Assembly (NCBI GenBank): GCA_041392805.1
Contig: JAWKLJ010000002.1
Coordinates: 2,247,001-2,311,000 of the forward strand
Direction of reading: 5' to 3'
Length of the DNA stretch: 64,000 nucleotides
Source of the DNA: Saprospiraceae bacterium
Lineage (GTDB): Bacteria > Bacteroidota > Bacteroidia > Chitinophagales > Saprospiraceae
Made by a program: the position numbers and the translations under genes. Shown piece by piece: positions 11,081 through 22,258 of this stretch. Every line of letters begins with the position of its first letter. Position 1 is the first letter of the stretch. The notes beneath the pieces are model-generated. The model had not been told where the DNA came from and searched no databases. It was given only the letters and a program-made list of their open reading frames with translations.

Positions 11081-13576
11081 TTATAGGTAATCCGTTTTTA
11101 AAGTAATTTGAGAAAGCACCAAGCCGGTCGATGGGACTTTAGCATAAACCGTAAATTCACCCTCATAGTCATCATCCATTACAATGGTAAATTTATCATT
11201 TTGGCCTGGGATAACTTCCAGGAAACCTGTAGTTGAATCTACATCGGATGAAGAAGATATTTTTCCTACAATCTTTTCACCAGCCAACACCTCAATGGAA
11301 ACATCCATAGGGTCTCCAAATAATAATCCTTCAGAAGAGGAATCAATGGTTACTGACGGTCTTCTTGTCGTTATCACGCCATTATCCTTCCCTTTATAGG
11401 ATAGATATACTTCTATCTTTGGATTCGCAGAAGACTTTTGTGCCCGGAACGATATACACGGAGTGACACATTCTTGCAAGGAAAGGCCTTCATGGAAATA
11501 TTTCAAACCTCTAGCGTAAGTTGCGTAATTCTTTAGATATAGAAAACTATCCACTTCACATTTGATACCTAATTCGGCCGCAGTAAAGGACACATGATTA
11601 TGGTCTGCTGATCCTGTTCCTACTACACAACGAGGCTTATTGAGCGCCCATTCTCCTGGTGGCTTTGGTGCATTGTTACCCGCTTTGTAACTATCTGTCA
11701 AAACAAAACCGTGATCCGCAGCGATGATGAATTCTTCAATTCCGGATGCTCTTAACTTCACACAAGTTTTAAGGATCTTTTTCATTGATTCCTCAATAAG
11801 TAACAGTGCATTATCTGGTAAATTCTCACCAGCATTATCTATTTCCATCGTGGTGATAAAAAATAGATCCTTGTCTTTATCAAAATCATCACTGAGTATA
11901 TCAGATTCCCAATACCAGGCTGACTTATCCCCATAGATGGCTTTTGTTAATGACTCTCGTAACAGTCTTGTATTGATCGGTGAATCATCAAAGAATGGTT
12001 CGAGTTTATTAGATTTTATTTTTAGATTTAGTTTTTTCCTAGCATCAGGCATTAGTGCTGCCATCCCATATTTGGTAACAGTAGGAGTAAAAGCAATTGC
12101 AGGTTCTATTTTTAAATCAAAGTCTGCTCGCTCTAATCTTTCAACCAAGCTTTTAGCCAGTTCGTATCTTAATGCATCTACGAGTATGTAAGCGGTCTTT
12201 TTCGCTTGCTTGATAAAAGGTTTTACCTTCTTTTCAAATAAATCTAAGTTGTGAAGAGATTTAATACTCTGTAAACCTTGTTCTTTAAAATAGGATTGAA
12301 AGCGCTTTTGTATGCTTTCGGTAAAGGCAGCATAAATAGCTCTGATTTGTTTTGCGATTACTTTTAAAGAGTCATCTTCTGTCAGGACTGAAGACAGCGT
12401 TTTTTCAAACTCTCTATGCAGCGCATCCAACTTATATCCTTTTTCAGCATACCATTTGATAATGACATTTAGGTCCGTTAGTTTTTTTATTAATGGCTCC
12501 GAGTCGTTTATAAAAGATACGATCTCTATTGCCTTTTCTGCGATCAACCAGGAGGAAGCTCTTTCCTCATCATGTATCGTCCAGATGGAGTGGCTGGAAT
12601 TATTAATGATCCGCTCGGCTTCCTGTATTTCTTGATTTTGAAGATGTTTAATGAACTGATTGAAAAAAGTGGAATCCTCAAAGGAAAAAGTATTGACCTT
12701 TCCTAAATCATTTTCTTTACTAAACAGCACAGCCAAATTCAATTCTTCACTGACCTCTTTAGCATATTTGACATAATACTCTTCTGCTTCTCTGTTTTTT
12801 CTTAATGAGGAGGCTACTTTAAAGATTAATTGTTTAGCATTAGGTGATACCTTATGCACTTGAGCCAGGGATTCCGGTATTTGGACTGAATCTGGAAGAT
12901 CATAAAGGAACTCGCTGTACAGGGTTATTGACCACAATTCTTTGCTGATCGAATCCAGGCTCCGACCTTTGATGGTATATCCTAATATACTGGAGGCCCA
13001 TTGCTTAATTTCCTTTACCCAGGATTTTTCTTTCGTGAGTATTCCTACTAGCTCAGGAGAAGGGAATAATATAGTCTCCAATATTTCTGCTTCGGAAGAA
13101 GCACCAAGCAATGATTTAAGTACAGGGTAGTTATTTCCATCTACCAGGGCATCAATCAGGGCAAATGAAGGCCAAGAATCTGTAGAAAATAATTCTGCTA
13201 TCTTTTCTGATTTATCAGGAAGTGCTGATAAACAAATCTCTTTATAATTATCAATGGCCTCATCAGGGAAAATAGCGCCACCACTAGAAAATATAATATA
13301 AGGATCTGTTACTTTATCATCCTCTTCTATCGAACGGTCAAAAGGAACATAAACGATCATTTTTTTATCAGCTGAGTTCGCTAGCTCACTTATCCAATAT
13401 GCTAAGGCTTCTTCCCTTGCCAAAACAGCATTCTCAGATGCATCAAAGACATGTATATCGTCACTAGCTATTTCGTTTACTAATTCTTTATAGAATAGCT
13501 TTTTATCATATACTACTAAGGATTGTTTCCTTTCGAGTTTCTGACTGAAATAATCTTTTATGTATTCTTTGATCAT
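11081..13576 (-). CDS. pglZ: PglZ, alkaline-phosphatase-superfamily BREX protein
   Basis: This 831-aa protein is a BREX core component. The central/C-terminal alkaline-phosphatase-like core shows AYILVDALRYELAKSL, VTKYGMAALMPDA and FIIAADHGFVLTD, metal-site motifs of the PglZ domain. The N-terminal ~400 residues are helical and poorly conserved, and a C-terminal beta-rich region follows. PglZ works with PglX and BrxB/BrxC in the BREX methylation/exclusion complex; its nuclease or phosphatase activity differs between reports. The gene lies 48 nt after pglX and 1 nt before brxL. It looks intact. Confidence 0.95.
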   Translation of the reverse strand: MIKEYIKDYFSQKLERKQSLVVYDKKLFYKELVNEIASDDIHVFDASENAVLAREEALAYWISELANSADKKMIVYVPFDRSIEEDDKVTDPYIIFSSGGAIFPDEAIDNYKEICLSALPDKSEKIAELFSTDSWPSFALIDALVDGNNYPVLKSLLGASSEAEILETILFPSPELVGILTKEKSWVKEIKQWASSILGYTIKGRSLDSISKELWSITLYSEFLYDLPDSVQIPESLAQVHKVSPNAKQLIFKVASSLRKNREAEEYYVKYAKEVSEELNLAVLFSKENDLGKVNTFSFEDSTFFNQFIKHLQNQEIQEAERIINNSSHSIWTIHDEERASSWLIAEKAIEIVSFINDSEPLIKKLTDLNVIIKWYAEKGYKLDALHREFEKTLSSVLTEDDSLKVIAKQIRAIYAAFTESIQKRFQSYFKEQGLQSIKSLHNLDLFEKKVKPFIKQAKKTAYILVDALRYELAKSLVERLERADFDLKIEPAIAFTPTVTKYGMAALMPDARKKLNLKIKSNKLEPFFDDSPINTRLLRESLTKAIYGDKSAWYWESDILSDDFDKDKDLFFITTMEIDNAGENLPDNALLLIEESMKKILKTCVKLRASGIEEFIIAADHGFVLTDSYKAGNNAPKPPGEWALNKPRCVVGTGSADHNHVSFTAAELGIKCEVDSFLYLKNYATYARGLKYFHEGLSLQECVTPCISFRAQKSSANPKIEVYLSYKGKDNGVITTRRPSVTIDSSSEGLLFGDPMDVSIEVLAGEKIVGKISSSSDVDSTTGFLEVIPGQNDKFTIVMDDDYEGEFTVYAKVPSTGLVLSQITLKTDYL

Positions 13577-13624
13577 TACCTTATATTAAGTATTCGTCAG
13601 GGTATTCATTCCTTTAATTGGATA

Positions 13625-15447
13625 CTAGAGCAATTTTCCTTGCTTATCTACTTTTACACCCTTCTTTTCCCTGGGCTTTGTTTCTTTTGGTTTCACCTCA
13701 CAGATATCTTCTAAGTCATGAGCGATAGCCATACTGAGGTCTTTCTTGCATTTTTCTTTTACTCTGTCTGGCCAGATGCTATAGGCCAAATGCGCCCAGT
13801 CGTATTCCCCTTTTTGGAGTTGTTTCCAACAATCTTCTGTATCCTTTTTCCACTTGGTATGGCGGAATAGGTTGTGCAGCGGAGCTGCAGTGATTAATAC
13901 GCCATCATCCTGATTAGGTCGGTAAGGCAATTTTGCAATTTGTAACAACTCTTCTTTGAAATCTTGAAGTTCTGCTAAGAACTCTTTTTGAGTATTTAAT
14001 TCTTTGGAAGGATTATTCAACTTCAATACATCCACCTCATCGGAAATCATATTAATTTGAGGATCGATTAGTTCATTTATAATAGAAAAAAGAGTGTTTT
14101 CAGTTAATTCAGGATAGTATACCCATATGATATAAGAATTTGATTTTGTGGCTAACGGCCAATAAATAGGGCTAACCCTTCTGTTTTTAGTGTAGCGATT
14201 TAAATGATAGGCAAAATAACCGTTATAATTCAAAAAATAACTTGGTAAAGAATCGAATAATTCATCGATTTCAGATTGGAAATTTTGAAAAGCATCAGGG
14301 TTTATTTCACGAAGTATAGTCCTACATTTATGGCTTAGCTCTTCATTGGTTACATATTCTTTACCCACAGAAATATCATTCAATACTTTATTCTTTTCGA
14401 TTATATATATATCAGGGAAAAGACCTAATTCGGAAAAAATATCATCACTTTTACCAGGTTTATTGTTGTCTGAAATTTTATCCAAATCCCATCTTCCGAA
14501 AGCGATTCCAACAATATTCATTAGGGTTTCTGGAATAACCATCTCGTCTACAGATTTTAAAGTGGTTACCGAAATTAATTCAGAAATTGGGTCGTGAGGC
14601 AATTTTTCTGAAAAGGCTATTAATTTTATTTTTGCTTTTTTATCAATACCAAAAGCTTGCTCATAAAGATTGTTGTTTTCACCAATATAGTTCTGATATT
14701 TCTTTTGTTCCTCATCGAATAGTTTTCTCAATTTATCCAACATAGAAGAAAATGATGAGGTTGAATTCAATAATTTGATTAGTTCTGCACGATATTCAAT
14801 GACGGTTTCATCAAAAAAACATAAATCACGCTTAACCTTTATTATCTCAATAATCTTGTTTAAATCTATTTTAATAATGGGAAAAGGTAATAGATTGACA
14901 TAACCCGCTTGTTTATGTAAACCTGAAAAAAGGTTGAGTAAATATCTAGCAATATTTGAATTGAGATAAGATAAAAGCGATATTGCCTTTTCATTTGGAA
15001 TTTTTGATATTGCCAACCCTTCACTTGTGAACATCATACCCTTTCTCAATAAATGTGCATCTAAATAATCACCGAATTTACCATATCCTACTCCAGACTC
15101 ATAATGATAATCTGCATTCCTTAAATTAATCGATTTATGGCTCTTATAATAAGGGGCAGGGAATTGATTTTTTACAGCACTGGAAGTTGGTTTATAAAAG
15201 CAAGAATACACACCTCCGTTATACATTAACCGGTAAATTGAGACATTGCCGATTTCCCAATAATTTCGATAGTGTTCGAATGAAACAAAATCATTTCCTT
15301 TCCTTGCGGCAATACCTGTTTTCTGAATAGTTTCATATGTGTTAAAGGAATCTAATTCGAACTTTTCAAAATGCACACCAATAACAGAATTAGGTAGTTT
15401 CGAAAACTTTGAAGAGTCAATCATTCGAATGGAACATGGTTCTCCTT
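13625..15447 (-). pseudogene. pglX: PglX adenine methyltransferase, C-terminal fragment
   Basis: This is the C-terminal ~600 residues of PglX, separated from the methyltransferase core by IS copy 3. The fragment has features of the target-recognition half (for example the SNIARYLLNLFSGLHKQ region). It ends with the lysine-rich tail KETKPREKKGVKVDKQ. Joined to 16574-18659 it gives 1303 codons with no internal stop. An ATG in the IS end (MQQR, at 15460) is in frame. Loss of a continuous PglX should abolish BREX host methylation and probably exclusion, unless the split halves reassociate. Confidence 0.93.
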
Positions 15448-16564
15448 GGCGTTGTTGCATAAAGATGCGAGATTAGAAATAGGCCAAGGTTTGTATTTTT
15501 GAATTACGACAAACAAACCTACAATCCTCGACCTATGGCAAAAGTAATATCAAAAGGGGCTAAGAATCAAGAGACGGCAGAAAAAAAGAAGTATCGAGTA
15601 AAGAATTGGAGTAGCTATAACCAAGCTTTGGTAGGGCGAGGCAACATTACCCTATGGTTTGATGAAAGTTTAGCCCAAGTATGGCATCATGATGGACCAG
15701 ATCAGCAAGGCGCCCAATTTGTGTACTCAGATGAATGTATATTAGCTTTGTTGGAATTGAAGGCTGTCTTTAGATTAGGTTATCGTCAATTACAGGGTTT
15801 TACGAATTCCTTATTGCGATTACTTAGGCTTGATTTATCGGCTCCTAGCTATAGTCAAATATGTCGAAGAGCCCAGCAATTAGATGTAGATATTAAGGCT
15901 GCTAAATCAACTGGGCCGATGTATATCGTATTTGATTCTACGGGCTTGAAGGTGTTTGGAGAAGGAGAATGGAAGGTTCGTAAACATGGCTATAATAAAC
16001 GACGAACTTGGCGTAAGCTGCATTTGGGAGTGGATGAATCCACTGGCTTTATTCATGCACAGGTACTGACAAAAAATGGAGAAGGAGATGGTGATTCTCA
16101 ACAGTTCGCCGATCTACTGGAGCAAGTACAAAGTCCAGTAGATAGAGTAAGTGGGGATGGAGCCTATGACAGCTTTGATATCTGGGATTTATTGATAATT
16201 AAGGACATTGAGGGACATATCCCTCCACAAGAAAATGCTGTGTATAAAGTAGATTCTCAGGGTAACCCGATGGACCATCCACGTAATCACATTCTAGATC
16301 AAATTGCGGAAAAGGGGATAAAGCAATGGAAACAGGATAGTGGGTATCATCGTAGAAGTCTCTCTGAAACGACTATGTTTAGGTTCAAGGCCATTTATGG
16401 CCCAGAATTATACTCTAGAAACCTCAGCAGTCAGAAAGTCGAAGCAGCCGTCAAAATTAGATGTTTGAATAAAATGACAGCCCAAGGTATGCCTATTTCA
16501 AAAGTTATTTGAGGGGTATTTCAATAAAGGAAAGCTGTTTCCCGATTCTTTATGCAACAACGCC
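15448..16564 (+). mobile_element. IS5-family (IS903-group-like) insertion sequence, copy 3
   Basis: This 1117-bp copy has seven A in the transposase homopolymer and so an intact gene. It is flanked by a perfect 9-bp duplication, GTTCTCCTT at 15439-15447 and 16565-16573. It interrupts pglX. The ends match the other copies (GGCGTTGTTGCATAAAGA). Confidence 0.96.
15535..16512 (+). CDS. IS5-family transposase, intact
   Basis: Taking the ATG at 15535, the protein is 325 aa, the usual size for IS903-like transposases; a TTG at 15499 would add 12 residues. It has the N-terminal KNWSSYNQALVGRGNITLWF typical of the family, then DSTGLKVFGEGEW (first D), GDGAYDSFDIWD (second D) and SETTMFRFKAIYG (E). 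It is the likely source of transposase for all three copies. Confidence 0.95.
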   Translation: MAKVISKGAKNQETAEKKKYRVKNWSSYNQALVGRGNITLWFDESLAQVWHHDGPDQQGAQFVYSDECILALLELKAVFRLGYRQLQGFTNSLLRLLRLDLSAPSYSQICRRAQQLDVDIKAAKSTGPMYIVFDSTGLKVFGEGEWKVRKHGYNKRRTWRKLHLGVDESTGFIHAQVLTKNGEGDGDSQQFADLLEQVQSPVDRVSGDGAYDSFDIWDLLIIKDIEGHIPPQENAVYKVDSQGNPMDHPRNHILDQIAEKGIKQWKQDSGYHRRSLSETTMFRFKAIYGPELYSRNLSSQKVEAAVKIRCLNKMTAQGMPISKVI

Positions 16565-18659
16565 GTTCTCCTTTATGAAATTTCAATATTTCGGTTCTAC
16601 TGTAATTTTCCTTTTCATTCGAGTTATGCAAAGGAATATAAATACCATTGGCTGCAAAGCTATTATCAAGAATTACTGTTGTTGTTTCAACATTTGCATC
16701 TAATACTCCCCATCCGGTATCTAAAATAGAATTAACCTGTCCAATGAATTGACCTAATCTAAATTCTTCGTATGAACTTTTTTCGAAAACTGTTCGATCA
16801 AATATTGCAGAGACATTGCCTTTTTTCGCACATAATTGAGCCATACGTTCAAAGAAACAACACAAAATGTTTTTCCCCCAGGTTGGAAAGTTGGATTTAT
16901 AATATTCTTCTGTTGAAATAGAACCCGCACCGAAAGGCGGATTCATCACAATTATATCATAACGTTTCCTACACAATTCAATAAAAGCAAATCCCCTTGC
17001 CGTATCTTCAGCAAAGAGCAATCTCTGAAAAGCATTTTCTCCTTGTGCATTTTCAGCAAATGCTTCTAAAGCTTTTAATACTTCTGCTTCAGCTGTATCA
17101 AAAAAGTCTTTCGTGATTTTTTGACCTTTCCCATAGATGGCAGCCATTTCTGCTGCTTTGCCAACCTGTGGAGAATCAAACAAAGTACCCTGAGCGGAAG
17201 TGTTTTTATATGTTTTCCATTCCTGTTTCGCTATTTCAATCTCTTTTTTAAGTTCATCTTCTATCTTTAATAATAAGCCGGTTTCACCAGCCAGCTTCAT
17301 TTTATCCCAGATCACTCTAAGTAGTTTTCCTATCGGACCAGGAAGACTTTGAGCGAATTCACTTAACATCTTTTCATCTCCTGGCAGGGGTTCTGCTACG
17401 ACCAGGTTACTTTTGTTAATCGATGGTCTATCTTTTGGTTCCAGATTTAGTCCATCATAATAGCGCTGTGCTCTTAGCCATAGACTTAATCCAGCCATCT
17501 GAATGGCCCTGGGGTCGATATCTACCCCGTGAATATTATGACGCAGAATCATTGCTGGGATATGTTTGATAAACTCATTGCGCGTCCATTTATCCCTTAA
17601 ATCTTGCATCAGATTAGGAAAATTGTCCCAGGCTTCTTTGTAGATGATTTCGTACAAATCAAAACAGTACAATCCAAAATGCATGGAACCACAAGCGGGG
17701 TCAAGCATGAGAATCTCTCTAGGGTCCTTCAACGTTCTGAATTCAATGTAGTGGGTATCTTCCTCTTTCTCCCCAGGCACTTGGATTCCTTTATCCAAAA
17801 AAATAACCTTAGGTCGCTTGACCATGTATTCACAATGCTCCGGCAATTGGGTATTGCCCTGGGTCATTTCATACCATTGCTGTCCCAGGCTATTGTCCAC
17901 CAAAAATTGCACAACATATCTAGGGGTAAAGAATTGATTCCTTACCGCCAACTCCCTACTATTACGAGGAGCCCCAGCTTCTCGCATGGCGCTAATTTCT
18001 TCCCGGCTATTGTAATATTGATAGATCCAGCCAATGGTCTCATCTTCTTTCCATAAGTTCATGAGCTGGAAACCTTCTTCCCGGTAATTCACCAATTGGT
18101 GATCGTTGATGATATCTAAGAGCTCCAAGACAACTTTTTCAGATGGGAACAATAAAGCATAAGGAGAATAGCGATCAAATATGGCAGGAAGATCCACGGC
18201 TAGTTCATCAAAGACCGCATTGAGATACCAAGTATATCTAGAGAATTGGTCAGCAGAGGTAGCACCACCAGTTAATTGATCGTACACTAGAAAACCTTCA
18301 GAATGGTATCCTTTATTGATAGATGCCCTGATGATGTTTCGTTCTTCTGCCATCCGCAATGCTGCGAAGCGATTCAAGACGGTGAATGCTTGTTCTCTCA
18401 CTAATTGAGCAACAGCTTCAGCATCTTTATTTTTACCCGCTATGGTGGTTTTGATATACTCCAATCTTCCCCTCAACAAGGAAGCTGTTTGTATGATGGC
18501 AGCTTCTTTTGCCGTCAACTCCTCTACCATCAGACAAGTACCATTGGGTCTGATACCATATCGTGATTGCAGTTGAGCTTCGAACTCAATAATCAGCTTC
18601 TTTTTTATCTCCTGTACAAAGGATTTTATCTTGTTCCTTGCTCCTTGCGTTAGTGCCAT
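16565..18659 (-). pseudogene. pglX: PglX adenine methyltransferase, N-terminal and catalytic fragment
   Basis: The start is at 18659, 1 nt after the brxC stop. The fragment holds the N6-adenine methyltransferase core: SAM-binding motif I LDPACGSMHFGLYCFDL and catalytic motif IV IVMNPPFGAGS, preceded by the long helical N-terminal region of PglX. IS copy 3 interrupts it after HKGE, and the frame then reads a short IS-encoded tail. PglX makes the BREX-specific host methylation mark and contributes to phage discrimination. The whole gene would encode about 1302 aa, a normal PglX length. The catalytic half may be translated, but without the C-terminal recognition half specificity should be lost. 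Confidence 0.95.
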
Positions 18660-18660
18660 G

Positions 18661-21600
18661 CTACCAGTCTATTTGTACGGTGTTATTATCTTTCAGCTCA
18701 GGCCTGATTCTTTCCATCTCGTTAATGATGGCATCCAACTCTTGTTCTGTTTGTATAATTTTGGAATGTTTGGACAAGCTTACTTTTTTATTTTTGGGGG
18801 CATCTCCAGGCCCAGATGATTTTATATATTCGACAATTTGTTCATTAACCGAAGACAAATTGTTATTTACACCATAATTGGAGTTTAGAATGTCTTTAAT
18901 TCCATCAATTCCTTGTTTGTCGGAAAGTATTAATCCACTGAGTCTGCTATCTAGTTCTTCTTGCTGCTCCGAATCCAGTTTGCTCCAATCTGCCCCGCTT
19001 TTAATTTCGTGTATTCTTCGATCAATGCTATTATTCTCCGCTACTAATAATTTTTGACAGTAGTCGGCACATTCGTTTTCAATACTACTAATAGCATCAT
19101 TGAGGTCAGCTAAACGATCCACAAAATTTTCGTCTTGCAGGATGTCTTCGATAGATTCGAAGAAGGAGGCACAATCTTTTTTAAGATCCAGGGGCAAACC
19201 AGAGTCAGGTAAGGATTCTATATCTGATTTAAGTGTTTGAGCCTTTTTAAAAGTGCGTTTCATGCCAGAGGAAAGAGAGCTATGCACCTTTTTTATCCAT
19301 AACAGGTCATTAAATAAACTAGAGTCATCCTTCCCTAATCGTCTTGCGGCCTCAGAGCCTTCTCCTTGCAGAATGGCTTTGATTCCATCTTGTACCCCTA
19401 TTGCCTTTTCTACACCAGGTAGGTTTAGGTTTTCTAGTTCTGTTCTGACTCCAGCATACTCTGTTTGAAAACTAGGAAAATATTTCCTTACGACTTCAGC
19501 GACCTTATCCTGCAAAGGGGCTACTGTTACCCCTGTTAGTTCTGCTAATCTTTTTACTGATAAGCTTAACTGAGCCATGGTAGGTTTGTCATCTTCATCA
19601 TGAAGAGATATTCCTATTCCTTTAAACCCATTTACATTTTTTAATGCCTCTATCGAACTGGGACCTTTTACTTTGATGTCTTCTCCTGCTATCCGAAGTT
19701 TAACCTCAGATGCCATGAACATAATGGCCACCAAATATCTTGTCGTATCCTTACTCCACCCAAAAGGAGCATCAGCGAAATGATCTAATAAATGGCGTCC
19801 TTCCGTATGTTCCTCTCTTTGGATGTATTCTCTTATTGCTTGAATAGCCCGATGAGATAAATGAATCCTACCATCTGATTTGACCAGGTCATAATGATTA
19901 AGTGAAGTTGGGAGATTCTTGATTTCAGGATACTTCAATAGCCTTTCGGCATCTCCGGCAGGTACACTAATACTTGCATATGCATACTTATCAAATACAA
20001 TTTCTGCTACTTGTTTAATTTTTTTGTTGCTGGCTTCTCTAAGTTTTTCACCGAAAGATTTTGTGGGTTTTGTTACCCCTTTGTAGATGTATTCCCCTTT
20101 CTCCAGTGACTGAATCAAAATACGGAGGACTTTTGCTTTTAGCTCTTTAGCTCGCTGGTCTTGGCTATTGAGGTAGTCATTACTTTCTTTATCATCATAT
20201 CTGTTCCTTGTACTATAAATTCCTTCACATTTTACTATTTCGATGAGGTCATTGTCGATATTCTGTTCTAATTTTCCAATCTGATACAATCTTGATCGGT
20301 TAGTTATTTCTGTACTAGCTCTTGAAATCTCTTCTTTTTTATAATCGTAGGAAGTATTGGAGGCGAAAATGATATCCGTTTGAATTTCTTCGTTAGGTTC
20401 CAATATTTTAAACACCCTCATGTCCTGATTTAAATTGATTCCAGTCTTTATGGTCTTTGTATTTTCAATCCTTGCAGAGGGAACAGGCGAGAAAATATCC
20501 CGTAACAATCCTTCATAGACTTTACGAATATCGGAGGAAGATACCTGCATTTTCTCCTTTTCAACCTCAATTTTCGTAATGGCCTCCGTCATAAAGCGAA
20601 GTTGCCCGTCTATTTCATTCAGGGTACAACCAGGCATACTTTTTAAGCCTTCAATTATCTGAAATACCTTATCATGAGTACCTTCATCAGAAACAGATGG
20701 ATTCATTAATGCCGCTACATTTTTAGCAGACAAATGAAAATCATCTAACAATTGCAATACACCGATTGACTTCGCCACCTTGGATTCGTCGCTTGAGTCT
20801 CCTGTTAGGTTAACAATTTTGGATACTGCCGAAACGACATGGCTATAGGACTTTTGGATATCAGCTTTGAGTACATCATAGATATGATAAGTTGTTGCAA
20901 GTGTACCCACCCTTTGCTCTGCTAATGGACTAGCTTCTGACGGCAGGTTATCAGTAAGTACATCTTGGATCACCTTAATAGCTGACCTTAGACCCACCCC
21001 TCCCGTAATTTTCGCTAATCTTCCAAGTAAGGAAATAATGATTTCAAAATGCTGTGGTAGAAAAGGATAAAGATCGATGAAAAGCTTTTCGTCTAAGCTG
21101 TCTTTGACATACATTGTTTTTTCGCAATGCTCAAGATTTGAAAAATGCTTTAGCCTTTCACCATGCTGCTTGTATAAGGCCTTCAATTCTTTAGCTGCAT
21201 CACTAGACTTGCCGAGTAATCTTTGGGTACAGATTTCCTTGATATCAGAAGCTTCGATATCCGCAGAAATTGGGAACCTGGCATTTAACTTATAAAGCTT
21301 GTCAGAGTTTAACCTGGCATTGGGATTGTCCTCTGTTAATGTTTGCTGAGCAGTGCCCAAAAACCAAGTTTTACCCTGGCCAATATCTTTAAGGTTCTCT
21401 AAAGTGCCCTGAAGCGATAATATTAGGCCATCTTTAGCTGCAATATACTGTCCCACCTCATCCACTATAAACAATACATTCTCTTTGCCCGTAACTTTTT
21501 TAATGGTTTCAATGAGGTCCGTAACTTTTTGTCTATCTGTTCTGGAGTCATCTATTCTTGTCGTCTTGAAAGACTTTGCATCCTCCCAAATATTAGGATA

Positions 21601-22248
21601 AATTTCAGTCGCAATTTTACCTGCAATTGCATTTGCTTCCAGAATGCTATTAACTTTTATATCATCCCAATCTTTTGAGTAATCATCTTTCACTTTTTTT
21701 ACAAATCGTTCCTTATTGCCATCTCTTTCCAGCATCATTTCCAAATAAGAAAGCCTGCTATCCGTAGAATAACCAGCCATCTGATTCACCTTGGCAATTA
21801 GGAGTTCCAGAATAGGAGGCAGTGTTCCTCCTTTGATCTGTTCTGTCGCACAATCCAAAAGAACAATTGCCGGATTATGGGTAGCAATTATAGATTTAAA
21901 CAACTGAGAGATTGGGCTTGAGTTGATTCTATTAGCCAATCGATCCGTAAAGCTTTGACCTTTGACGGTTATACTTTTATCTAAAGCAAACCCAAGGTAT
22001 TTGGCAAATGAACTCTTACCCGATCCATAGAACCCAGAGACCCAAATACCCACTTCATGTGTTCCATGAGTCAACCCACTTGAAAGGGCATCGAGTATTT
22101 TTTCAAAATTATCTCGTAATCTTTCAGTAACAACATACTCCGATATTTCATTGTGTAAATGTTCCTCAGAAGCATTTCCAAATGTCACCACCTTTTCTAT
22201 ACCTCGATAGATGTCTTTGTCTTTTCCAAAAAGTGTTTTAATGGCCAT
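18661..22248 (-). CDS. brxC: BrxC, large P-loop ATPase of BREX
   Basis: The protein is 1195 aa, the usual size for BrxC/PglY. Near residue ~70 a Walker A is visible, WVSGFYGSGKSSFAKYLG, with a Walker B-like NVLFIVDEVGQYIAAKDG at ~260; long helical segments follow. BrxC is an ORC/Cdc6-like ATPase essential for BREX and thought to organise the complex on DNA. It lies 10 nt after brxB and 1 nt before pglX. It is intact. Confidence 0.95.
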   Translation of the reverse strand: MAIKTLFGKDKDIYRGIEKVVTFGNASEEHLHNEISEYVVTERLRDNFEKILDALSSGLTHGTHEVGIWVSGFYGSGKSSFAKYLGFALDKSITVKGQSFTDRLANRINSSPISQLFKSIIATHNPAIVLLDCATEQIKGGTLPPILELLIAKVNQMAGYSTDSRLSYLEMMLERDGNKERFVKKVKDDYSKDWDDIKVNSILEANAIAGKIATEIYPNIWEDAKSFKTTRIDDSRTDRQKVTDLIETIKKVTGKENVLFIVDEVGQYIAAKDGLILSLQGTLENLKDIGQGKTWFLGTAQQTLTEDNPNARLNSDKLYKLNARFPISADIEASDIKEICTQRLLGKSSDAAKELKALYKQHGERLKHFSNLEHCEKTMYVKDSLDEKLFIDLYPFLPQHFEIIISLLGRLAKITGGVGLRSAIKVIQDVLTDNLPSEASPLAEQRVGTLATTYHIYDVLKADIQKSYSHVVSAVSKIVNLTGDSSDESKVAKSIGVLQLLDDFHLSAKNVAALMNPSVSDEGTHDKVFQIIEGLKSMPGCTLNEIDGQLRFMTEAITKIEVEKEKMQVSSSDIRKVYEGLLRDIFSPVPSARIENTKTIKTGINLNQDMRVFKILEPNEEIQTDIIFASNTSYDYKKEEISRASTEITNRSRLYQIGKLEQNIDNDLIEIVKCEGIYSTRNRYDDKESNDYLNSQDQRAKELKAKVLRILIQSLEKGEYIYKGVTKPTKSFGEKLREASNKKIKQVAEIVFDKYAYASISVPAGDAERLLKYPEIKNLPTSLNHYDLVKSDGRIHLSHRAIQAIREYIQREEHTEGRHLLDHFADAPFGWSKDTTRYLVAIMFMASEVKLRIAGEDIKVKGPSSIEALKNVNGFKGIGISLHDEDDKPTMAQLSLSVKRLAELTGVTVAPLQDKVAEVVRKYFPSFQTEYAGVRTELENLNLPGVEKAIGVQDGIKAILQGEGSEAARRLGKDDSSLFNDLLWIKKVHSSLSSGMKRTFKKAQTLKSDIESLPDSGLPLDLKKDCASFFESIEDILQDENFVDRLADLNDAISSIENECADYCQKLLVAENNSIDRRIHEIKSGADWSKLDSEQQEELDSRLSGLILSDKQGIDGIKDILNSNYGVNNNLSSVNEQIVEYIKSSGPGDAPKNKKVSLSKHSKIIQTEQELDAIINEMERIRPELKDNNTVQIDW

Positions 22249-22258
22249 AGGGTTATTC

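Noticed and set aside
535..16564. Composite transposon formed by the IS copies
   Set aside because: Each copy has its own 9-bp target duplication, so they inserted independently.
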